Of a stretch of 64,000 nt of DNA, positions 16,326 through 24,937 are shown piece after piece. The stretch's first letter is position 1. Each line of letters opens with the position of its first letter. Source of the stretch: Nevskiales bacterium (GTDB taxonomy: Bacteria > Pseudomonadota > Gammaproteobacteria > Steroidobacterales > GCA-2729495); contig WYBE01000002.1 in assembly GCA_011526045.1 (NCBI GenBank), forward strand, positions 1-64,000. The letters run 5' to 3'. Both the position numbers and the translations under genes were made by a program. The notes beneath the pieces are model-generated. The model saw only the letters and a list, made by a program, of their open reading frames with translations. It ran no database searches and had not been told where the DNA came from.

Positions 16326-18953
16326 CTAGCGTTCGGCGCCGCCGAAACGCACCCGCGCGGTGACGCCGTAGGTACGCAGCCTCGGGTGCGACACCGTGAG
16401 CCGCCAGGGGAAGAAATCGGCGACGAAATTCGATTGCGGCGGATTCTGCTGCAGCACGTCCGGCGTGTTGTTGAAGTACACATCACGGAAGGCGCCGATC
16501 GCCTCGTTGTTCTCGAACAGGTTTTCGCCCCACAGCTCCACCGTGTAACGGCCTGACTCCACGCCGAGGCGCAGATTCACGTAAGTGTGGCTGGGGATGT
16601 ACCCCTGGTTGTCGCTGCCGACGTACCAGCGGCCCTGGTAGGTGGCATCGGCACGGCTGTACCAATCCCAGCCGTCCCGGAACGGGCGCCGGTACGTGAG
16701 GCTGGCGCTGCCCTGCCACTCCGACTGGCGCAGCAACGAATTGCCGGAGACATCGCCGGAGATGGCGCGACAGGCCACGCCCTTGTCCCTGCGCTCCTGA
16801 TCCGTCGCCAGGTCGAGGATCGCCTCCGGCGCACAGGTCGGGTCGGTGGTGTAGTAGCTCGGGAAGCGGCTGAAGCTTTCCTGGTGGCCGTCATCCAGTT
16901 CCGCATCGGTCCAGGACACGCCGACCCGGCCCGTGAGGTGCTCCGTGAAGGCGAGGTCGGTCAGCAGTTCCCAGCCCCAGATGGTGGCGTCACCGGCATT
17001 GGCGTTGAATGCGGTGGGCTGGTTCAGCGCCAGGCCCGTGAGAGGGTCGGACTCGACGATCTGCGGGAGCAATACGTCGCTCCAGTCGCTGTGGAACACG
17101 GCGAAGTCCATGCCGACACGGCCGTCCGCACTGACGCCCTTGATGCCGAGTTCCGTCGTGACGATGCTCTCGGTGTCCGACCCGACGATGACGGGCACAT
17201 CGGTAATCTGGCTGGTGTCTGCCCGCCGGAGGGTGACGAGGCTGCTGTCGAGGGCACCGCTCTTCTCACCCTTGGCGACGGAGCTGTAAACCATCCACTC
17301 GGTGTTGAGCTTGTACTCGAGGCTGAGCCGGCCGGTCCAGAAGTCCCAGCTATCCTCCGCATGGCCGAGATTCGCGGGGGCCTCGGGAAATCCGGTATTG
17401 ATGACGTCAGGATTGTAGGTAACCTCTTTTTCCTCGTCGGAATAGCGCAGTTCCGCCCTTGCGGTCAGACGCGCATCGAAGAAATCCTGCTCCACCCAGC
17501 CGAATCCCGCCCAGGCGTCGGTTTCTTCGGTGTAGGACAGGCGCCGCTCGACGTCGCCGCCGGGCTGGAACCAGGGGCCGAAGGCACCGTCGCCGATCGC
17601 GAGGACGGTCGACAGGCACGGACAGAACGACATCGACGTGGCTGCGACGGGCAGTGACTGCATCGCAACCACGCCGCGCTCGCGCACATCCATGTCCACG
17701 TTGTAGTAGTAACCGCCGATCGAGTACCGGAACGGTCGATCGAGCGGACTCGTGAACCGGATCTCCTGGCTGACCTCGTCGGTTTCGGTGGGTGGTTGAT
17801 CCTGCAGCAGCCCGGTGGTGAAGCGCTCGATGGTGGCGTTCTCGTAGAGATACAGGAACGGCAGGGAATTGCCCAGGTTGCGCGTCGCGTCGACCAGTGC
17901 CGTCTGCTCGGTGGAGGAATAGCCCGTCAGCAGGCTCACCGAACCGAAACCGACATCCCAGTCGATATTGAGGTTGGCACGTTTGAGCTCGCGATCCTCG
18001 CCGAGCGCCCGCGGGATCTTCATGATCTCGTCGTCGTCGAGATTGAACCCGTTCTGGTTCAGTTGACGGTTGACCTGCTCGAGATCCCAGACCTTGCCGC
18101 AGATGTTCGCCAGACGCGGGCCGTAGGGCGCGTTGGTCGCCGCATTCCACAGGGCCCAGTCGACCTGCGCCGAATCCTCGCAGTTCGCCGCCTGCGACGT
18201 GGTCGCCGAGTCGTCGATATCGTCGTTGGAGTAGTACCCGGAGAGCAGGACGTTGAAGGTGTCGCTCGGCTCGAACTCCAGGCTCGCCTGCCAGGTCCGG
18301 TAGCGATACCCGCCGACATCGTTGTCGCCAAGCGGGTTGTCGTACGAACCGTCCCATTCGTCGTAGACGAATGCCGCCCGGCCCTTGAGCCAGTCTCCGA
18401 TCAGCGGGCCGCTTGCCGACACCGAGCCTTCGAGCTTGCCCTCGTTGCCTGCTGTCGCTTCGCTCTTCAGTTCGAGCACGTCCGACGGGCGGCGGGTGAC
18501 GAAGTTGATGGCACCGGCGAAGGCGTTGCGGCCGTAGAGCGCGCTCTGCGGGCCCTTCACGACCTCGATGCGCTCGAGGTCGAGTTGGCTGAAGTTCAGG
18601 CCCTCACGGCCCGAGATGAACACGCCGTCGACGAAGATCGCCGCGTTGTTCTCGCCGAAGATGTCCGTCGGCGCCACGCCGCGGATGATCGGCACCGGCA
18701 AGAACTCGCCGATGGCGTTGAAGAAGGTCAGGCCCGGCGTGAAGGCAGCGACATCGGCGAGGTTGCTGATGCCGGCCGATTCGATCGCGGCCGAGTCGAA
18801 GGCAGTGATGGCGAGCGGAACCTCTTTCAGGTTCTCCTCGATCTTGCGCGCAGTGACGACGATTTCCCCGATCTGGCCCTGGCCGACCGCAGGCACGAGC
18901 AATGCGGCCGAGGTCAGGACAGCCATAGCTGCAGAAAATCCGCTTCGGATCAT
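16326..18953 (-). CDS. TonB-dependent outer-membrane receptor
   Basis: A 875-residue TonB-dependent receptor. Signal peptide (MIRSGFSAAMAVLTSAALLVPAVG), TonB box (IGEIVVTARK, about 28-37), plug domain (VPIIRGVAPTDIFGENNAAI; IEVVKGPQSALYGRNAFAGA) and a long 22-strand barrel region. Unlike many receptors the C-terminus does not end in an aromatic residue (RVRFGGAER). The strain of plug resembles the FecA-like/IroN receptors of sphingomonad and steroidobacter-like genomes used for organic substrates; the ligand is unknown. GGGGGGAG lies before the ATG. It converges on the ALDH7 gene and has no transporter neighbour. Confidence 0.93.
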   Translation of the reverse strand: MIRSGFSAAMAVLTSAALLVPAVGQGQIGEIVVTARKIEENLKEVPLAITAFDSAAIESAGISNLADVAAFTPGLTFFNAIGEFLPVPIIRGVAPTDIFGENNAAIFVDGVFISGREGLNFSQLDLERIEVVKGPQSALYGRNAFAGAINFVTRRPSDVLELKSEATAGNEGKLEGSVSASGPLIGDWLKGRAAFVYDEWDGSYDNPLGDNDVGGYRYRTWQASLEFEPSDTFNVLLSGYYSNDDIDDSATTSQAANCEDSAQVDWALWNAATNAPYGPRLANICGKVWDLEQVNRQLNQNGFNLDDDEIMKIPRALGEDRELKRANLNIDWDVGFGSVSLLTGYSSTEQTALVDATRNLGNSLPFLYLYENATIERFTTGLLQDQPPTETDEVSQEIRFTSPLDRPFRYSIGGYYYNVDMDVRERGVVAMQSLPVAATSMSFCPCLSTVLAIGDGAFGPWFQPGGDVERRLSYTEETDAWAGFGWVEQDFFDARLTARAELRYSDEEKEVTYNPDVINTGFPEAPANLGHAEDSWDFWTGRLSLEYKLNTEWMVYSSVAKGEKSGALDSSLVTLRRADTSQITDVPVIVGSDTESIVTTELGIKGVSADGRVGMDFAVFHSDWSDVLLPQIVESDPLTGLALNQPTAFNANAGDATIWGWELLTDLAFTEHLTGRVGVSWTDAELDDGHQESFSRFPSYYTTDPTCAPEAILDLATDQERRDKGVACRAISGDVSGNSLLRQSEWQGSASLTYRRPFRDGWDWYSRADATYQGRWYVGSDNQGYIPSHTYVNLRLGVESGRYTVELWGENLFENNEAIGAFRDVYFNNTPDVLQQNPPQSNFVADFFPWRLTVSHPRLRTYGVTARVRFGGAER

Positions 18954-19386
18954 GACTCCCCCCTTGAAGCACTTCCGCCCGCGGAGTCGTCCTGCCGGAA
19001 CGATGGACCGGCGCTCCGGTCGACCCCCCTCTTCCCTGCGGTAACGTTACATCCGACGCCGCCGAATTTCATCCACTTTGCGGGGGACCGGGGAGGTCTC
19101 GATACGAGGCACGGATCATCGCCGGGTGGAGCGGCACTCCTGCGCTCACCGCGGTGAGCGGACCTGCTACCCCCGACAGCGCCACTGCGCGCGCGACATG
19201 CGCCGGGAAGGGCGGCCAGACCGGCGGCGTGCTATTCTGCGCCGCAAGCGGCTCCTCGCTGTGTGGTGTCTTCGTTTCGGGTGAAGCACCCGCGTCGAGC
19301 CAGGACCACCTCGCCAGGTTCGATGCGCTGATGAAGCGGTTCGAGGCCCGGCCCCAAGCTGCTCCGGGCATGTAGAATCCGGCCGC
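18954..19386. other. Intergenic region between divergent receptor and corA genes
   Basis: About 430 bases without a convincing gene. A frame ending at 19375 whose last ~25 codons read SSQDHLARFDALMKRFEARP looks protein-like but its upstream part is low quality and has no ribosome site. A TAGAAT hexamer at 19373-19378 lies 8 bases before the corA ATG and is the best promoter candidate. Nothing else is recognised. Confidence 0.4.
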
Positions 19387-20379
19387 ATGATCCAGGCCTA
19401 CCGATTTGTCGTTAACCGGCTCGAGCCGGTGTCCGCTGGCGAACTGGAGCGCCCCGGCGCCGACGGCCTTGTCTGGATCGACCTGCAGGCACCGTCCGTC
19501 GAGGAAGACCGGCAGGTTGAGCGGCAGCTGTCCATCTCGCTGCCGACACGCGAGGAGATGGAGGAAATCGAGGTCTCGGCCCGGCTCTACCAGGAAGATG
19601 GCAGCTCATTCATGACGCTGACCGCGGTGACGCGGATCGACACCGAGGAGCCCGCGACCACGCCGATCACCTTTGTCCTGAAGGGCGACACCCTGGTCAC
19701 GCTGCGCTACGCCCCATCACGGGCCTTCGACACCGTGCTGGCGCGCGCAAGGAAACCGAACTCGATCCCCTGCGCCAGCGGGGAGCTGGTAATGCTGGCA
19801 CTGGTCGAGGGCCTGTGCGACCGCATGGCCGATGCCCTGGAGGGCGTCGGCCGGGCCATCGACGTCCTTTCGCGGAGCATCTTCCGGCGCAAGCCGGGCG
19901 AGAAGGCCTCCGTCAGCACGCAGGAACTGCAGAACACCATCGAGAGGATCGGTCAGGACGGCGACCTGCTGACGAAAGTGCGCGAGAGTCTCGTCAGCAT
20001 CAACCGCGTGCTGACCTATCACACGACGCTCGATGGCCCCGACAAGCAGAAGGTGAAGGACGCCCGCGCACGCGCCAAGCTGTTGTACCGGGACGTCGTG
20101 GCACTCAGCGACCAGGTGACCTTCCTCTCCAACAAGGTCAACTTCCTGCTTGATGCGACGCTCGGCCTGATCAACCTCCAGCAGAACCAGATCATCAAGA
20201 TCTTCTCGGTGGCTGCCGTGGTGTTCCTGCCGCCCACGCTCGTGGCATCGGTATATGGGATGAACTTCAAGCTCATGCCCGAACTGCGGATGGAATACGG
20301 CTACCCCTTCGCGATCGGGCTGATGATCGTCTCGGCCGTGCTGCCCTACCTGTACTTCAAGCGCCGCGGCTGGCTGTAG
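19387..20379 (+). CDS. corA: CorA-family divalent metal transporter
   Basis: A 330-residue CorA-type Mg2+/Co2+ channel subunit. The N-terminal cytoplasmic funnel domain is followed by long helices and two C-terminal transmembrane helices (about 272-290 and 306-322). The selectivity motif YGMNF (290-294) and the loop MPEL (297-300) are intact. CorA works as an inner-membrane pentamer. There is no ribosome site before the ATG, but TAGAAT ends 8 bases upstream, so the mRNA may be leaderless. The gene stands alone; a CBS protein gene follows 200 bases later. Close relatives transport Mg2+, Co2+ or Zn2+; which metal is used here is not visible. Confidence 0.92.
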   Translation: MIQAYRFVVNRLEPVSAGELERPGADGLVWIDLQAPSVEEDRQVERQLSISLPTREEMEEIEVSARLYQEDGSSFMTLTAVTRIDTEEPATTPITFVLKGDTLVTLRYAPSRAFDTVLARARKPNSIPCASGELVMLALVEGLCDRMADALEGVGRAIDVLSRSIFRRKPGEKASVSTQELQNTIERIGQDGDLLTKVRESLVSINRVLTYHTTLDGPDKQKVKDARARAKLLYRDVVALSDQVTFLSNKVNFLLDATLGLINLQQNQIIKIFSVAAVVFLPPTLVASVYGMNFKLMPELRMEYGYPFAIGLMIVSAVLPYLYFKRRGWL

Positions 20380-20581
20380 GCCCGCCTCGCATCGACGACC
20401 GGGCCGCTGTCCCTCACGGGCTTGCGGGACACGGGCTCCAGGCGCGGCCCCGTGGACGGCCGCCACCGCCAGCGCACCAAGCCCCGTCACACCTTGTTCT
20501 TGATCGCGGGCCTACCCGGACCGGCCCGCCGGGTGGTATACGTTGCAGACAACGCAATCCGGGCGAACAGGGGGTGTCGCC

Positions 20582-21010
20582 ATGCAGACCGTCGCCGAAA
20601 TTCTCAACGACAAGGGCCGGACCGTCTGGTCGGTGAAACCGACCGACACCGTGCTCGAGGCGTTACGCGTAATGGCCGACCATGACGTCGGCGCCGTGGT
20701 CGTGCTCGACGGGGAGAAGCTCGTGGGCATATTCACGGAGCGCGATTACGCCCGCAAAGTGGTGCTGATTGGTCGTGCCTCACGGGACTCCGCGGTGAGC
20801 GCCATCATGACCCACAGCGTCGTGTGCGTCTCGCCGGAGCGCTCGCTCGAGGAATGCATGGCACTGATGACCGCCAAGCGCATCCGCCACCTGCCGGTCC
20901 TCGATCACAAGCGCATCGTGGGCCTGGTCTCGATCGGCGACCTCGTCAAGGCGACGATCGCCGAGCAGGAATTCACCATTACCCAGCTGCAGCTTTACGT
21001 TACCGGCTGA
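20582..21010 (+). CDS. CBS-domain protein
   Basis: A small cytoplasmic protein of 142 residues composed of a tandem CBS pair (Bateman module): first repeat around 16-60 (VLEALRVMADHDVGAVVVL, LVGIFTERDYARKVVL), second around 75-125 (MTHSVVCVSPERSLEECMAL, RIRHLPVLDHKRIVGLVSIGD). Such modules bind adenosine nucleotides or NAD and regulate partner proteins; this one has no other domain. The start at 20582 follows AGGGGGTGTCGCC. It lies 200 bases downstream of corA on the same strand; a functional link is only suggestive. A second CBS-pair protein is encoded at 57590. Confidence 0.88.
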   Translation: MQTVAEILNDKGRTVWSVKPTDTVLEALRVMADHDVGAVVVLDGEKLVGIFTERDYARKVVLIGRASRDSAVSAIMTHSVVCVSPERSLEECMALMTAKRIRHLPVLDHKRIVGLVSIGDLVKATIAEQEFTITQLQLYVTG

Positions 21011-21189
21011 CCGGCCAGGCGCCGGGGCGTGACACGCACTCCCTGAGACGGCCCCCGGTTCCCGCCGGCACCTGTATTGGCACCGGAGTACGGGTGCAGC
21101 ACGGAAGTCGGCAGTTGCCCTGGTTCTGACCGCCGAATTTGCTCCTCAAATCAAAGGTTCTTCGCGGATCTGCGAAGACCCAAATGAAA

Positions 21190-21217
21190 ACGGGGACAGG
21201 CTCAGGCCTGTCCCCGT
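21190..21217 (-). terminator. Rho-independent terminator
   Basis: A perfect 12-bp stem (ACGGGGACAGGC/GCCTGTCCCCGT) with a 4-base loop, followed on the minus strand by TTTTCATTT. It lies 40 bases after the stop codon of the sorting-signal protein gene and should end its transcript. Confidence 0.85.
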
Positions 21218-21256
21218 CCAGAACTCTGGCCGGGTCATCCCCGGCCATCCGCTGTC

Positions 21257-22042
21257 TCAGGCGGAATGCGCGGCGCGGCGTCGCACCCAGCCGAGCAGGC
21301 CCACGGCGGAGCCGAACAGCCATACTGCGGCCGGCACCGGGACGACGTTGACGTCGATACCCACCGCACCGCTGAAGGTCGGCAGGTTGTTCGACGTGAA
21401 CCCGATGTAGAAGTTGTACTCACCCGTCGCGTTGGGATTGAACGGCCCGTACACAGGTGGCATGACCGTCAGGGGCAGCGGGGTGGAAAACCCCGAGAAC
21501 ATCAGGTTCTGCGAATCCTGCACGAGCGTGACCGTCGAGGGCGCGACGCTTGCTGCAATCAGCGAATTGTTGACGTCGATCTTGCCGAGGCTGCCGAAGG
21601 CCGTCCCGACGCCCGGGTCGAAGTCGTAGTACAGCGTGAAGGTGAAATCATCGAACTTGTCGAAGTTCGGGTCGGTACCCGCCACGCTGATGTAGTAGCC
21701 GAAATTCCACAGCGCGCCCTGGCTGGAACTGGGGCAGCCGACCGGGTCCGTGGCGATACCGCAGTTGCTGCCGGTTCCGGCGTAGTAGTCGCCGGCGCCG
21801 TTGTTCGTGACCACGGGATTGGAATAGCGCCCGTGCGCGGTCAGGGCCAGCGTCACCTGCGTGGTCCCGTTGACGAACACTTCGGTCTTGGCGACCGAAT
21901 CATTGGGGATGCCGGTGCCGCCGAAGGTGGCTCCGGGGAGCGAACCCCAGCTCGTATAAATCGGCACGGCATTCGCCGCCAGTGGCGCCGCCATCACCGT
22001 AGCAGCAACCGCCAGTACTTTGGTGCAATTGGAAAGTCGCAT
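21257..22042 (-). CDS. Exported protein with PEP-CTERM-like (VPxPA) sorting tail
   Basis: A 261-residue secreted protein. It has an N-terminal signal peptide (MRLSNCTKVLAVAATVMAAP, cleaved near ANA), a Thr/Asn/Gly-rich beta-type body with a Cys pair around 90-100, and a C-terminal tail of VPVPAAVW, a hydrophobic helix and RRRAAHSA. This tripartite tail is the VPLPA-type variant of PEP-CTERM sorting signals, processed by exosortases at the inner membrane. No exosortase gene is in the window. The ATG at 22042 follows GGGGGAATC; longer frames are unsupported. A strong terminator follows. Function unknown, perhaps exopolysaccharide- or surface-associated. Confidence 0.8.
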   Translation of the reverse strand: MRLSNCTKVLAVAATVMAAPLAANAVPIYTSWGSLPGATFGGTGIPNDSVAKTEVFVNGTTQVTLALTAHGRYSNPVVTNNGAGDYYAGTGSNCGIATDPVGCPSSSQGALWNFGYYISVAGTDPNFDKFDDFTFTLYYDFDPGVGTAFGSLGKIDVNNSLIAASVAPSTVTLVQDSQNLMFSGFSTPLPLTVMPPVYGPFNPNATGEYNFYIGFTSNNLPTFSGAVGIDVNVVPVPAAVWLFGSAVGLLGWVRRRAAHSA

Positions 22043-22381
22043 GATTCCCCCGCGAACTGATTTTCCGTTGTGCCGACATGCAATTGTCGGACGCCTTGCG
22101 TTGGAATCTACGTCATGCGCGGCCTTGGTGTCTATAACCATTTGAGTGAATTTGGGCCAATCGAACGCCGCGCCCCGGCTTCTGGCGGCGCAGGCCGGGC
22201 TCATGTGCGCGGTAACGATCATGCGATAACCGCCTGTTTCTCCAGTTGGCGGCTCGCACCGATACGACATAAGCTGGAAAGAACCGGACGCAGCACACCC
22301 CGCGCTGCCCCAGCCGTGCCGGATCCGACCCGCCCTCTGGACCGACGGACATCGCGGCGCTGTCTGCAGGACCGCCCTGGA
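22043..22381. other. Intergenic region without recognised gene
   Basis: Lies between two leftward genes. A CCGCC...GGCGG hairpin near 22225-22250 is the only structure I noticed; it does not match a riboswitch consensus I know. No promoter hexamer is convincing. Confidence 0.3.
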
Positions 22382-23527
22382 TCAGGCCCCTGCAGGCACC
22401 GGCGTTGCCGGGATACCCTGGTAGTTCTCGGGACCCAGATTCAGGGACGACACGTCCATCACGTAGACCGCAAATCCTTCCTGTGGAGTATGCCGGGCGA
22501 AGACCATCTTCCTGCCATCCGGCGACAGCGACGGCAACCCATCGAAACCCGGGCTGTACGTGAGTCGCACCGGCGCGCCACCGGCCAGGTCGCCGAGAAA
22601 CACCTCCCAGTTGTTGCCATCGACCACGCGGACAAAGACGTAATGGCGTCCGTCCGGGGCCGGATACGGGGCCCAGTTCATGTCGTGATCGAACGTTCGC
22701 TGGGTGAGGCCGGTGCCATCGTGCTTGATCGTGAAGACCGTCATCGGCGTGATCATCCGCCGGCCGGCCGGCTGCTGCTGCTTGCGCAGCTCGTTCTTCA
22801 CGCTGGTCTGCCAGGCACGGAACATGATGGTCTCGTTGTCGGGCATGTAGAAGGGCGCCCCCTCCTGCCAGTCATCCGTATGCGTGATCTGCTGTTCGTC
22901 GGTGCCATCGGGCCGCATGCGCCAGAGGTCCATCTTGCCGTCGGTCTGCCGGCCGAACACCACCCACTGGCCGTCGGGGGAAACGGATACTTCCGCGTCG
23001 TACCACTCGTTATTGGTCAGCCGCCGGATGTTCTCCCCTTCGAGATCGGAAACATACAGCTCGGCGCTGCGCGGATAGTCCACATCGTCGAACCAGTTGC
23101 CGAGCGGCATATCCATGTGGTCGCGCGTGGAGGTCCACACGACGTGTTTCATGTCGGGGAAGAAATAGGAACAGCCGTCCTGGCCGCGATCGTTGATGCG
23201 GCGGCTGTACGTGCCGTCGTCCGTGAAGATGTAGCTCAACGAACCGCCGCCACCGGAGCCCGTGCCCTTCTGCGCGAGCGGGTCATCGAGTTGTGCGATG
23301 AGGTGACGGTTGTCCGAGGCGTAATAGGCTTCGCCGCCGGCCGGTATGTTCGGAATCTTCCGGACGGGCAACTCGGTGCCCGCCGTGGCAGGCGGTGCAG
23401 CGGCCGGCGCCGGTGTCGGCCCGGCAGAGCCCTGCGCAGGCGGTGGCGAGCGATCGGAACAGCCGGCGATGAGGATGAGGAAGGCCAAGGTCGGCGCGAG
23501 GCGCCACGCGATTCGGATGCGGGCCAT
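22382..23527 (-). CDS. PD40/TolB-like beta-propeller lipoprotein
   Basis: A 381-residue predicted lipoprotein: signal peptide with lipobox LIAGC (about residue 22), Pro/Ala-rich linker, then six-bladed TolB-like propeller repeats. The PD40 blade signature is visible several times (AEVSVSPDGQWVVFGRQTDG, APYPAPDGRHYVFVRVV, LPSLSPDGRKMVFARHT). Oligogalacturonate-lyase-like or TolB-like propellers share this pattern; a catalytic role is not evident. The ATG at 23527 is preceded by a weak site. It faces the same direction as the sorting-signal protein gene; whether the two are linked is unknown. It probably acts in the periplasm or on the outer membrane. Confidence 0.8.
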   Translation of the reverse strand: MARIRIAWRLAPTLAFLILIAGCSDRSPPPAQGSAGPTPAPAAAPPATAGTELPVRKIPNIPAGGEAYYASDNRHLIAQLDDPLAQKGTGSGGGGSLSYIFTDDGTYSRRINDRGQDGCSYFFPDMKHVVWTSTRDHMDMPLGNWFDDVDYPRSAELYVSDLEGENIRRLTNNEWYDAEVSVSPDGQWVVFGRQTDGKMDLWRMRPDGTDEQQITHTDDWQEGAPFYMPDNETIMFRAWQTSVKNELRKQQQPAGRRMITPMTVFTIKHDGTGLTQRTFDHDMNWAPYPAPDGRHYVFVRVVDGNNWEVFLGDLAGGAPVRLTYSPGFDGLPSLSPDGRKMVFARHTPQEGFAVYVMDVSSLNLGPENYQGIPATPVPAGA

Positions 23528-23689
23528 GGTGAGGGCTCCTCTTGATGTGCTCCGCGGCGGCCGCACGTCCCTGGCCCCGGCGGATGCTTCCAAAGGAAAA
23601 CCTGCTCCTGCCCGCGCAGCATACGCCTGATGCCCGCCGGGGACACCCGGCGCCCGTGTGCAGCCGTTGCCCTGGGGCTAGCCCCCGAA

Positions 23690-24586
23690 TCACCCGGCGG
23701 CGAATCCCTCGAGCTCGATCCGGCAGATCTCGCTGGCCCGCGCCGGATCGTCGGTGTCCGTGAGGATCCAGCCGCCGCGCCGGTCGGCATCGACGACCAG
23801 CCCTTCGACTTTGTCCGCGCTCGGCGCGCCGCCCGCCTGGCGCAGCCTCGCCCAGCCGGCACGCACGCATTGCGTTTCGCGCCATGCGCCGATCACCGAC
23901 CCGGCGACCGGGCCGTCGGCGATCGCGTCCGGCGTATCTTCCGCCCCTGCAGCGAACGCATAGTGGCCCGGGCCGCAGACGGCGACCTCCGTCAACCCGA
24001 GTGCAATGCCGTCGAGCGCGCCGAGTTCCAGCCGCAGCACTCCGAGCACGGTCGGCTCACCGCCATCCAGCGTGCCGGGCGACAGGTCGACCCCGGCACT
24101 CGGCGCACCGCCCGCCCCGCGATGAAAAACGCGCAGGCGGTCGGCGAGCATCGCAGCGCCCTCCACGTTCGGGCGTCCCGCAAGGCCGATGGCGCGCGAC
24201 ATGCAGTCATAGAGCGCCGGGTGGTCGGACAAGTCCACGCTCCCGCCGCGAATGCGGGCGATGGTGCAGCGCGTCCTCGCGGAACCCGACCCGAGGAGAT
24301 AGACCGTGCCGTCCGCAGTGGCAACCGCCGCCTCGAAATCCGGCTTCAGCGGTTTCGGCAGCGCTGCCCCATCGCCCTGCAGTATCTGGGCCTCGACGGT
24401 GAACGCGACAGGATCGACCCAGGTCACGCGGAAGGCATCGTCGTGGACGACGAGAAGCCGTGAACCAATCGCGAGCAGCGCCGAACCCGACGCCACGCCG
24501 GGAAGGCGCCGCCGCGCCACGATCCGCGCGCCGAGCGCAGCGTCCTCGGCGGCGCTGATCACGGTTTGAGACGTACATTGATTCAT
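23690..24586 (-). CDS. Conserved hypothetical protein (DUF6929-like)
   Basis: A 298-residue protein with no signal peptide. Repeated beta-strand segments (LPGVASGSALLAIGSRLLVVHDD, GTVYLLGSGSARTR, AFAAGAEDTP, KVEGLVVDADRRGGWILTD) suggest a beta-propeller of the type seen in DUF6929 or esterase-like phytase proteins; the family assignment is from memory and tentative. The ATG at 24586 gives MNQCTSQ, and a longer Arg-rich extension is less likely. It lies 160 bases upstream of the propeller lipoprotein gene on the same strand and just beyond a REP cluster. No function can be claimed. Confidence 0.55.
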   Translation of the reverse strand: MNQCTSQTVISAAEDAALGARIVARRRLPGVASGSALLAIGSRLLVVHDDAFRVTWVDPVAFTVEAQILQGDGAALPKPLKPDFEAAVATADGTVYLLGSGSARTRCTIARIRGGSVDLSDHPALYDCMSRAIGLAGRPNVEGAAMLADRLRVFHRGAGGAPSAGVDLSPGTLDGGEPTVLGVLRLELGALDGIALGLTEVAVCGPGHYAFAAGAEDTPDAIADGPVAGSVIGAWRETQCVRAGWARLRQAGGAPSADKVEGLVVDADRRGGWILTDTDDPARASEICRIELEGFAAG

Positions 24587-24689
24587 CCGCCAACCCCTTC
24601 GGCGCCTTCTGATCGACGCACGAGGCCGTGCAGGCGAGACTTCAGCTTCGACGTCAGGGCCTGTGCCACGCGACAACGCTGAACGTCGC

Positions 24690-24937
24690 GGTGGTCGCGA
24701 CTGACGTCGCTCCTACAAGGCCCTGTCCGACGGCAGCGCCGAACCCAGCGCCGAACCCAGCGCCGTAGGAGCGGCGCAAGCCGCGACCACCGCAGCGCTT
24801 CGATCTCCGGTCGCGACTGACGTCGCTCCTGCAAGGCCCTGTCCGACGGCAGCGCCGAACCCAGCGCCGTAGGAGCGGCGCAAGCCGCGACCACCGCAGC
24901 GCGTCGATCTGCGGTCGCGACTGACGTCGCTCCTACA
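24690..24937. repeat. REP cluster of alternating inverted cores
   Basis: GTCGCGACTGACGTCGCTCCTAC-type cores at about 24694, 24804 and 24914 alternate with inverted GTAGGAGCGGCGCAAGCCGCGAC cores at about 24766 and 24869, spaced by CGGCAGCGCCGAACCCAGCGCC linkers; the two full modules are nearly identical and the first carries an extra GAACCCAGCGCC 12-mer. The last core overlaps the stop codon of the FAD-oxidase gene. Confidence 0.88.

Noticed and set aside
19154-19375. Small 73-codon gene before corA
   Set aside because: Only the last ~25 codons look protein-like; no ribosome site and poor N-terminal composition.
22043-22381. Riboswitch upstream of the sorting-signal protein gene
   Set aside because: Only one simple hairpin; no match to cyclic di-GMP or other consensus I know.
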